Positions 5,025 to 11,893 of a stretch of 23,279 nt of DNA are shown piece after piece. The DNA comes from AV17 sp046262735 (GTDB lineage Bacteria; Verrucomicrobiota; Verrucomicrobiia; Chthoniobacterales; UBA10450), in NCBI GenBank assembly GCA_046262735.1, contig JBHEMD010000093.1:1-23279 (forward strand), written 5' to 3'. The position numbers and the translations under genes are program-made. The notes beneath the pieces are model-generated. The model was not told the origin of the DNA and did not search any database. It saw only the letters and a program-made list of their open reading frames with translations. The number at the start of each line of letters is the position of its first letter. Position 1 is the first letter of the stretch.

Positions 5025-7946
5025 ATGCCTGCCGAAGTGATCAAAATCAGTGGTGCGCGCCAGCACAATTTGAAGAATCTCCACGTCGAGTTGCCGCGGG
5101 AAAAGCTCGTCGTGATCACCGGGCTGAGTGGTTCCGGCAAATCATCGCTCGCCTTCGATACGCTCTATGCCGAAGGGCAGCGGCGATACGTGGAAAGCCT
5201 CTCGGCCTATGCCCGGCAGTTCCTCGACCAGATGGAAAAACCGGACGTCGATTTCATCGAAGGGCTCTCGCCCGCGATCGCGATCGAGCAGCGCAGCGCC
5301 GGCGCCAATCCAAGATCGACAATCGCGACAACGACCGAAATTTACGATTACCTGCGCGTGCTCTACGCCGCGGTCGGTCAGCCGCACGATCCGACAACGG
5401 GCGAACCGGTTCATCGGCAGACGCCGCAGCAAATCGTCGATCAAATACTGGCTTACCTGGCCGAAACGAAAATCGTCCTGCTCGCGCCGCTGGTTCAGAA
5501 CCAGACTGGTGAATTCCGCGACGTGCTCGAAAAGCTGAAACGCGAAGGCTTCGTGCGCGCGCGCATTGACGGCGAGATCATCGAAATCGATCGGACTGAA
5601 CCGATCCGGCTAAAGAAAAACTCACGACACACGATTGAAGCGGTGGTCGACAGACTGGTGGTGCGCGAGGGAATTCGGGCACGCCTGGCCGATTCGGGCG
5701 AGACGGCGCTGAAATGGGGAAGTAACCGCATCGTTGTGCTCAGGCAAACGCCCAACGCGCAACGCCGAACGCCGAACGGCGAATCAAAAGAATGGGAAGA
5801 GCTGCGCTATTCGACGGAGTATGGCAGCGCGGAGACGGGATTCACCCTCGGTGAGCTGACGCCGAAACATTTTTCGTTCAATAGCCATCTCGGTGCCTGT
5901 CCGGCCTGTCACGGGCTGGGCACGCAATTGGTGATCGATCCAGACCTGATGATCTCGGATCAAAGCAAGACGATCGCCGAAGGCGCGATCACGCCGTGGC
6001 GGCGCGGCACGAAACGGATGCGCGCCTATTACCGGCAATTACAGGGCGCGCTGATCAGACATTTTCGCGTCGATGAGGATGTGCCGTTTGCGGAGTTGCC
6101 TGGCGCCTTCAAAGACGCGCTTTACTTCGGGACCAATGGCGAACCGGTCGAGATGAACTTCAGCAGCAACGGCGCAAAGAAAGTGGCCAAACCCTTTGAA
6201 GGTCTGGTGCCGCAGATGCAGCGGCTCTACGAGCAGACCGAAAGCGAATTCACCCGCAACCGGATTCGCGCGTTCATGACGCGGGTCCCGTGCAAAACCT
6301 GCGGCGGCGCGCGGCTAAAGCCGGAAATCCTTGCCGTTACGGTCAAGGACCGAGCGGGCCGAGAGTTGAACATTCATCAGTTCAGCGAGCAAACGATCGA
6401 AACAGCAGCGGGTTACATCGACAGTCTCGAGCTAAGCGCCCAGCAGAAAAACATTGCGGCCGACGTAGTCCACGAAATTCGGTCGCGGCTGCAATTCCTG
6501 GTCGAAGTCGGGCTGGGTTATCTGACGCTCAATCGCGAGAGCGGCACGTTGAGCGGCGGCGAAGCGCAACGGATTCGGCTCGCCACGCAGATCGGCTCGG
6601 GATTGGCCGGCGTTCTTTATGTCCTGGATGAACCGAGCATCGGTTTGCATCAGCGCGATAACGGTCGTCTGCTCGGCACACTCCGGCGTCTGCGCGACCT
6701 GGGCAATTCGGTCATCGTGGTCGAGCACGACGAGGAGACGATTCGGGCAGCGGATCACATTGTCGATCTTGGACCGGGCGCGGGGCCGCGCGGCGGAGAG
6801 ATCGTTGCGCAAGGAACGTTCGAACAAATTCTCGCGGGGAAAAATTCGCTCACCGCAGATTATCTTTCCGGGCGGCTCCGTATTCCCGTGCCGCGCCAGC
6901 GAGTAAGACCGCGCTCGGTGCGAAATGAGCGAGTCAAAAACGAAGAGGGCTGGCTGGTCATCGAGGGCGCAGTTGAAAACAACTTGAAGAATCTCGAAGT
7001 CGCCTTTCCCCTCGGACTCTTCACTTGCGTGACCGGCGTTTCGGGCAGCGGCAAATCGACATTGGTGGACGATATCCTGCGACGCGCTCTTTTCCGCCGT
7101 TTTTATCACTCGAAGGAAAAACCCGGCGCGCATCGTGCGTTGCGCGGGGTCGAGCAGATCGACAAAGCGATCGTGATCGACCAGAGCGCGATCGGTCGCA
7201 CACCGCGGTCGAACCCGGTCACTTACACGGGCGCTTTCGCGCCGATTCGCGAGTTGTTCGCACAACTGCCCGCGGCGCGGGTGCGCGGTTACGACGCCGG
7301 CCGGTTTAGTTTCAACGTCAAAGGCGGCCGCTGCGAAAATTGTGAGGGTGGCGGCTTGATCAAGATCGAGATGCACTTTTTGCCCGACGTTTACGTGCAG
7401 TGCGAAGTATGCCGGGGGCGCCGCTACAATCGTGAAACGCTCGAGATCACGTACAAAGGAAAAAATATCGCGGACGTGCTGGACCTAACCGTGGATGAAG
7501 CGGCGCGATTTTTCCGAAATGTGCCGAGTGTTGCTGACAAATTGAACGCGTTGCTCGATGTGGGACTCGGATATCTGAGGCTCGGCCAGGCGGGCACGAC
7601 TCTATCGGGCGGGGAAGCGCAACGAGTAAAGCTCGCCACCGAACTGGCGAAGAAGGCGACGGGACGCACGGTTTATGTCCTGGACGAGCCGACGACCGGG
7701 TTGCATTTCGCCGATATCGAGAAGTTGCTGCAGGTGCTGATGAAATTGCGCAACGCCGGCAACACCGTGATCGTGATCGAGCACAACCTGGAGATGATCA
7801 AGTGCGCCGATTGGATCATCGATCTCGGACCGGAAGGCGGAGAGCAAGGCGGTGAGATCGTGGGAGCTGGCTCGCCGGAGGCGATTGTCGATCTTGCGCA
7901 GAGTCATACGGCTAAATATTTGCGGCCCCTGCTCAGGAAAGGATGA
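5025..7946 (+). CDS. uvrA: Excinuclease ABC subunit A (UvrA)
   Basis: UvrA is the damage-recognition ATPase of nucleotide excision repair and works with UvrB in the cytoplasm. The 973-residue protein has two ABC ATPase halves. These show Walker A GLSGSGKSS (33-41) and GVSGSGKST, two LSGGEAQR signatures, and Walker B strands ending LDEPSIGLH and LDEPTTGLH. The C-terminal zinc module is complete (GRCENCEGGG and later CEVCRGRRYN). The insertion-domain zinc module has only its second pair (Cys292, Cys295). Where relatives have the first CxxC, this protein has Ser268 and Thr271 (EYGSAETGFTLGEL). Residues 242-251 are a small TPN-repeat insertion. ATG 5025 gives the standard N-terminus; no good ribosome site is seen. 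The TGA overlaps the next gene as ATGA. Confidence 0.97.
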   Translation: MPAEVIKISGARQHNLKNLHVELPREKLVVITGLSGSGKSSLAFDTLYAEGQRRYVESLSAYARQFLDQMEKPDVDFIEGLSPAIAIEQRSAGANPRSTIATTTEIYDYLRVLYAAVGQPHDPTTGEPVHRQTPQQIVDQILAYLAETKIVLLAPLVQNQTGEFRDVLEKLKREGFVRARIDGEIIEIDRTEPIRLKKNSRHTIEAVVDRLVVREGIRARLADSGETALKWGSNRIVVLRQTPNAQRRTPNGESKEWEELRYSTEYGSAETGFTLGELTPKHFSFNSHLGACPACHGLGTQLVIDPDLMISDQSKTIAEGAITPWRRGTKRMRAYYRQLQGALIRHFRVDEDVPFAELPGAFKDALYFGTNGEPVEMNFSSNGAKKVAKPFEGLVPQMQRLYEQTESEFTRNRIRAFMTRVPCKTCGGARLKPEILAVTVKDRAGRELNIHQFSEQTIETAAGYIDSLELSAQQKNIAADVVHEIRSRLQFLVEVGLGYLTLNRESGTLSGGEAQRIRLATQIGSGLAGVLYVLDEPSIGLHQRDNGRLLGTLRRLRDLGNSVIVVEHDEETIRAADHIVDLGPGAGPRGGEIVAQGTFEQILAGKNSLTADYLSGRLRIPVPRQRVRPRSVRNERVKNEEGWLVIEGAVENNLKNLEVAFPLGLFTCVTGVSGSGKSTLVDDILRRALFRRFYHSKEKPGAHRALRGVEQIDKAIVIDQSAIGRTPRSNPVTYTGAFAPIRELFAQLPAARVRGYDAGRFSFNVKGGRCENCEGGGLIKIEMHFLPDVYVQCEVCRGRRYNRETLEITYKGKNIADVLDLTVDEAARFFRNVPSVADKLNALLDVGLGYLRLGQAGTTLSGGEAQRVKLATELAKKATGRTVYVLDEPTTGLHFADIEKLLQVLMKLRNAGNTVIVIEHNLEMIKCADWIIDLGPEGGEQGGEIVGAGSPEAIVDLAQSHTAKYLRPLLRKG
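5055..5072 (+). repeat. 18-base repeat, copy inside uvrA
   Basis: This is the coding copy of the repeat described at 4866-4883. It encodes the ARQHNL strand near the N-terminus of UvrA. Confidence 0.6.
5746..5785 (+). repeat. Short degenerate heptamer repeat inside uvrA
   Basis: The stretch contains tandem AACGCCG units (AACGCCG, AACGCCG, AACGGCG) and a related CAACGCGCAACGCCG segment. In the UvrA frame it encodes TPNAQRRTPN (residues 242-251). It lies just before the damaged zinc module and has no counterpart in standard UvrA proteins. It is likely an in-frame simple-sequence expansion in a surface loop. Confidence 0.5.
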
Positions 7947-10390
7947 GAGATATACGACTCATAGGACTCATCAGTCTCATTGGCTGCGCGGCGTTGGCGC
8001 GCGCGGATGTTTTGCGCGAGTTGGCCGACGCGACGAACCCGCTGGCGCAGGGCGTGCCGGAAGTCGCGGTCGTGCGGCTGCAAAGTTTGCTCGGGCAAAA
8101 TTTAGCCACAGAAGACTGGCGCGCGGTTGCCGAAAAGCTTGCCGAAGCGCTGGTCGCCAGCAAACGGCCGGCCGATGCGCTCGTTTTACTTGGCGATGCC
8201 CGCCTGCGGGACAGTGACGCGGCGAAATTTTGGCGCGCGCAGGCGCTGGCCGGTCTGCAGCGCTGGAGCGACGCGCTTGCCCTTTACGATGAAATTGGAG
8301 CCAATCGCGGATCGACTTTTCCGCTAAACGCGGTCTTCGGCGCCGCCGAAATGTTGCGCGCGCTACACCGCCGAGCTGAAGCGCTCGGCCGGTTGAGTTT
8401 GCTTTTTTCGCAAAAGGATTGGGGAGCGACAGCAAGGCTGCGAGCGGCAGAATTGTACATCGATAACAACGATGCGCGGAGCGCGCGGCGTGTGCTCGAT
8501 GAACTGGAGCCGACTTCGACAGCGCAGCGAAAAGAGCGTCGGCTGTTGCGCGGTCGGATCGAGCTGCTTGTGCATCGGCCGGACAAGGCAATGGACGCGT
8601 TTGAAGCGCTGTTGAGACGCGCGGAAAATGCGAGTCACGCGGTCGTAATCGGCGCGCTCTGCGGAATCGCCGATGCCCATCTGCAAATGAAAACACCTGA
8701 GGTGGGTGACGACGTGCTGGAAGATTTCATTGAAGGTCACCCGCAGGATGCCGATCTGCCGCTGGTTTTCGCCAAGCTCGATGAACTGTATCGGGCCGAG
8801 CGCAAATTGTCGCGCAGCGAGCTGGAGCGCTGGGCGCGAGACCCGGCCCAGCCGCGCCGCGCGCTTGCCCAATGGTATCTGGCCCGGCTGGATTTACGGG
8901 CGGGACGTCACGATCGTGCGCTGGAGTCCTTCGCCGCGATGCATCGCAACGAAAATAAGTCCGGCGCGCTCGCGCCGGCGCTGCTCGAGTACGCTCAGCT
9001 CAAGGTCGCAGACGGCGATTTTGAAACGGCGCTCGCGATCCTGAACGAATCTCAGGCGCTACAACCGGAGCCGGCCTGGCGCGAACGCATCAATCTGTTG
9101 ATCGGCCAGATCGAGTACCAGGCGAAGCGGTTCGATAAGGCGGGCGCGGCGTTCGAACAGATGGCACATTCCCGTTCGCCTTGGGCGCAGCTGGCGCTGT
9201 TCAATGCTTCAATTGCCTGGCTGCAAAGCGGGAACTACGCGCGCTTTTTGGCTGACTCCGATGAGCTGGCGAAACACGGCGGCGATGAGCAGGCGCGGAT
9301 TCAATTACGGCTGGAGGAAGGCCTGGTGCAGGCGGCGAATGGCGACGCGAAGGCGGCCGATTCGTTGCAAAGCTTTGTCCGCGATTTTCCACAGGATGCG
9401 CGGGCCTCGGAAGCGTGGGTCGCTCTGGCTGAACTCGCATTCCATTCCACACCACCGCGGTTCGCTGAAGCGCGCAAAGATCTGGCGCACGCGGCCGAGT
9501 CGAAGCCGACGCCGGCGGCGGCGGAGCGCTCGGATTATTTGATGATTTGGATTGAGGACAGCGAGAATGGCAACGACGCCAAAGTGATCGAACTGGCGAA
9601 ACGTTTCCTCGAGCGTTATCCCACGTCTGCCTCTGCTTTCGATGTGCGGATGAAGCTGGCCGAGGCGTTTTATCGCCGCCAGGATTTTGCCAATGCGCAG
9701 ACGCAGTTCGAGCTGCTGGCGCAGCAAACTCCAGCCGGCTCCCTCACGGAGAAGGCGTTCTTCTTCGCGGCCGAATCGGCGATGTCGAGCATGGCAGCAC
9801 ATTCCCTCGACCAGGCCATCATGTTGCTGGATCGGGTCGTGCGATCCAATGGCGAGCTGAAATGGGCCGCGCGCAATGAGCAGGCGGTGATCGAGCGGAA
9901 ATTGAACAAGCCGCAGGACGCGCTCTCGCTCTACGACGAAGTGCTGAAAAGCGACGCGCGACCGGCCGATAAGCGCGAGGCCGTCTGCGGGAAGGGCGAC
10001 GTGCTCTTTGAGCTCGGCGGCCACGAAAATTACCGGCGCGCCATGGAAGCGTACGAGCAACTCGCGGCCGAGAAGGAGGAATCGAGCCATTGGAGGAACC
10101 AGGCGCTTTTCAAAAAGGCACTGTGCCTGGAGAAGGACGGCGATCGCGCCGGCGCCCTCGCCACTTTCTATAAAGTGCTCGAGACCGGGTCGCGCCCAGA
10201 CCGGCGGCGCGAACTTTTTTGGTATTACAAGGCCGGCTTTAACGCCGCGCGTTTACTGGAGGAAGATTCGAAGTGGGAATCCGCGGGGGCGATCTATCGC
10301 ACCCTCGCCGGGGCCGGCGGCAGCCGCAGCGACGAAGCCAAAGCGCGGCTGGACCGTCTGCGTCTGGAACACTTTCTCTGGGGCGATTGA
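7943..10390 (+). CDS. Exported TPR-repeat protein (possible lipoprotein)
   Basis: The 815-residue product begins with a short export signal. It has early basic residues, then the hydrophobic LIGLISLIGCAALA. LIGC (residues 12-15) fits a lipobox, and ARA at 20-22 offers an alternative type I cleavage site. The rest is almost wholly helical TPR-like repeats. Examples are RPADALVLLGDARL, RHDRALESFAAMH, FDKAGAAFEQMA, FANAQTQFELLAQQTP and RRAMEAYEQLAAEKE. Such proteins usually act as periplasmic scaffolds, and the spacing resembles YbgF/BamD-type TPR proteins, but no specific family is recognisable. The ATG overlaps the stop of uvrA (ATGA), with AGGAAAGG just upstream, so the start is well supported and translation is probably coupled to uvrA. 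The function is unknown. Confidence 0.85.
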   Translation: MRDIRLIGLISLIGCAALARADVLRELADATNPLAQGVPEVAVVRLQSLLGQNLATEDWRAVAEKLAEALVASKRPADALVLLGDARLRDSDAAKFWRAQALAGLQRWSDALALYDEIGANRGSTFPLNAVFGAAEMLRALHRRAEALGRLSLLFSQKDWGATARLRAAELYIDNNDARSARRVLDELEPTSTAQRKERRLLRGRIELLVHRPDKAMDAFEALLRRAENASHAVVIGALCGIADAHLQMKTPEVGDDVLEDFIEGHPQDADLPLVFAKLDELYRAERKLSRSELERWARDPAQPRRALAQWYLARLDLRAGRHDRALESFAAMHRNENKSGALAPALLEYAQLKVADGDFETALAILNESQALQPEPAWRERINLLIGQIEYQAKRFDKAGAAFEQMAHSRSPWAQLALFNASIAWLQSGNYARFLADSDELAKHGGDEQARIQLRLEEGLVQAANGDAKAADSLQSFVRDFPQDARASEAWVALAELAFHSTPPRFAEARKDLAHAAESKPTPAAAERSDYLMIWIEDSENGNDAKVIELAKRFLERYPTSASAFDVRMKLAEAFYRRQDFANAQTQFELLAQQTPAGSLTEKAFFFAAESAMSSMAAHSLDQAIMLLDRVVRSNGELKWAARNEQAVIERKLNKPQDALSLYDEVLKSDARPADKREAVCGKGDVLFELGGHENYRRAMEAYEQLAAEKEESSHWRNQALFKKALCLEKDGDRAGALATFYKVLETGSRPDRRRELFWYYKAGFNAARLLEEDSKWESAGAIYRTLAGAGGSRSDEAKARLDRLRLEHFLWGD

Positions 10391-10469
10391 GTTTTCGTAG
10401 GAAATGCGGTCGCGTTCTGGCGCACAGTTTTCTCTTGTGTTGGCCAGGAAAAAGCTGCACAATCGAGGC

Positions 10470-10745
10470 ATGACGATCAGACTAAGCCGCGGGAGCGGTT
10501 GGTCGGTCCGCTGCGTAGCCGTTGCCCTCGCGCTCGCGTTCGGCGCGTCGGCATTTGCTGATACCGGCAAAAATGTAGTGATGCCGCTTACTCAGCAGCA
10601 ACAGGCCCAGAGAAAAGGCAAAAGGGCCTGCTACACGATGACGACAGTGTCGCGCATCCCACTAGAGTGCAGGCAGCTCGCCGCGATTCCGACCACCTCC
10701 AGCCCGATGAGCATATACGGGCACACGCCCAGCAAGGGAGAATAA
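10470..10745 (+). CDS. Small secreted protein of unknown function
   Basis: The 91-residue product has a clear signal peptide. It has arginines in the first 16 residues, a hydrophobic core CVAVALALAFGASAFA, and a likely cut after AFA. The mature part is about 60 residues. It starts basic and Gln-rich (LTQQQQAQRKGKRACY), has just two cysteines (in ACYTMTT and LECRQ) that could pair, and ends in a Pro/Ser/Thr-rich tail. ATG 10470 is chosen because GAGG sits five bases upstream and the signal peptide starts there. It lies 79 bases after the TPR gene on the same strand and could be cotranscribed. I do not recognise the family. Confidence 0.6.
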   Translation: MTIRLSRGSGWSVRCVAVALALAFGASAFADTGKNVVMPLTQQQQAQRKGKRACYTMTTVSRIPLECRQLAAIPTTSSPMSIYGHTPSKGE

Positions 10746-10775
10746 TAAGTAGTTGCGGGCGTTTGCCGAAAGCTG

Positions 10776-10801
10776 GCGCCGCTGCCGAAGAGCAGCAGCG
10801 C
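10776..10801. terminator. Candidate stem-loop between convergent genes
   Basis: GCGCCGCTGC and GCAGCAGCGC pair over nine of ten positions around a six-base loop. The hairpin sits between the stop of the small secreted gene (10745) and the stop of ilvC (10805), where a shared terminator is expected. No T-rich run follows on either strand, so this is only a candidate. Confidence 0.35.
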
Positions 10802-10804
10802 GAG

Positions 10805-11812
10805 TTAACGGCCCTTCGTTTTTGTTTTCCAACTCATCCGCCGGCGCAATCTTCGGCCGACTGTCTCGATCGGGTGACTTGCGCCTGCGCGCAATAAACG
10901 CGCGTAGCGTCGTCGTCCCGAGCTCATTTCACGGATGAACTCGCGCGCAAATTTTCCGGAGCGAACATCGCGTAAGGCCGCGAACATTTCTTTTCGCACA
11001 GAGTGACCAATGATTCTGGGACCGAGTGTCAACTCGCCCCATCTGGCGGTGTCCGATATGAGCGCGCGCATTCCGGCAAGACCTGCTTCGTGGATAAGAT
11101 CGACAATGAACTTGAGCTCGTGAAGACACTCGAAATATGCGAGCTCGGCCGGATAGCCGGCGCGCACCAATGTTTCGAACCCCGCGCGGATGAGAGCGCT
11201 TGTCCCGCCGCAAAGCACGGCCTGTTCGCCGAACAAATCGGTCTCGGTTTCCTCGCGAAAAGTCGTCTCGATCACGCCGGCCCGGTTGCAGCCGATCGCT
11301 TTGGCCCAACTGAGTGCGATTTTCTTTGCGTGGCCGCTGCGGTCCTGGTGCACCGCGATCAGTCCGGGCACACCACGGCCCGCGACAAATTCCCGGCGTA
11401 CCATTGGTCCCAGACCTTTCGGCGCGACCATCACAACGTCGACATTTTTGGGCGGCAAGAGCGTGCGATAATGAACGGCGAAGCCGTGCGCGAAGAGCAG
11501 CGTCTGGCCTGCTCGCAAATTTGGCGCGATCTGCTTTTTGTAAACCTCAGCCATTTGTGTGTCCTGCAAAGCCAGAAAGACAATGTCGCCTTGCCGGACA
11601 GCGTCCTGCGTGTCCAGCACTTTGAATCCCTGCCGCCGCGCCACGCGGCGCGATTTGCTTTTGCGATGCAGGCCTACGACAACCTTCATCCCGCTGTCGC
11701 GCAAATTGAGGGCCTGAGCACGGCCTTGTGCGCCAAAGCCGATGACTGCGCACGTTTTTTTCTTTAGCCACGCAAGATCGACATCTTTGTCGGTGTAAAT
11801 GCGCGCGGGCAT
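10805..11812 (-). CDS. ilvC: Ketol-acid reductoisomerase
   Basis: KARI converts acetolactate or acetohydroxybutyrate to the dihydroxy acid in valine, leucine and isoleucine synthesis, using NADPH and magnesium. The 335-residue protein is the normal class I length. The Rossmann loop is GFGAQGRAQA (25-34), followed by the cofactor loop HRKSKSRR (49-56), which looks NADP-type. Catalytic residues are present: His109 in FAHGFAVHY, Lys132 in APKGLGP, the metal ligands Asp192 and Glu196 in ETETDLFGEQ, Glu228 and Glu232 in ECLHEL, and Ser253 in ISDTA. The ATG at 11812 has GGAG six bases upstream. No ilvB, ilvH, ilvD or leu gene is nearby. It follows the TMTC-like gene by 78 bases. Confidence 0.97.
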   Translation of the reverse strand: MPARIYTDKDVDLAWLKKKTCAVIGFGAQGRAQALNLRDSGMKVVVGLHRKSKSRRVARRQGFKVLDTQDAVRQGDIVFLALQDTQMAEVYKKQIAPNLRAGQTLLFAHGFAVHYRTLLPPKNVDVVMVAPKGLGPMVRREFVAGRGVPGLIAVHQDRSGHAKKIALSWAKAIGCNRAGVIETTFREETETDLFGEQAVLCGGTSALIRAGFETLVRAGYPAELAYFECLHELKFIVDLIHEAGLAGMRALISDTARWGELTLGPRIIGHSVRKEMFAALRDVRSGKFAREFIREMSSGRRRYARLLRAGASHPIETVGRRLRRRMSWKTKTKGR

Positions 11813-11877
11813 ATATCTCCGAAGCGAGGCCGCCGATGCTACTGCACCGGCAAGTCAAGTCAAACCGCGCTGCGGCA

Positions 11878-11893
11878 TGACCGTCCGCGGTCA
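11878..11893 (-). terminator. Small hairpin over the stop codon of the TMTC-like gene
   Basis: TGACCG and CGGTCA pair perfectly around TCCG, with the stop codon in the stem. A second small palindrome, CCGC-GCT-GCGG, is at 11865-11875. No T-run follows in the leftward direction, so read-through into ilvC is possible. It may slow or attenuate transcription rather than end it. Confidence 0.25.

Noticed and set aside
6432..7376. 314-codon leftward open frame inside uvrA
   Set aside because: It is a GC-rich shadow of the highly conserved UvrA coding strand and has no start signal or family motif.
9305..10090. 261-codon leftward open frame inside the TPR gene
   Set aside because: Arg/Leu-rich antisense product without domains; the opposite strand has regular TPR repeats.
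10434..10463. Possible sigma-70 promoter (TTGTGT, 17 bases, CACAAT) before the small secreted gene
   Set aside because: Both boxes are poor matches, and the -10 box would lie only a few bases from the start codon, leaving no leader.
11003..11767. 254-codon rightward open frame across ilvC
   Set aside because: Antisense to an intact KARI with all catalytic residues.
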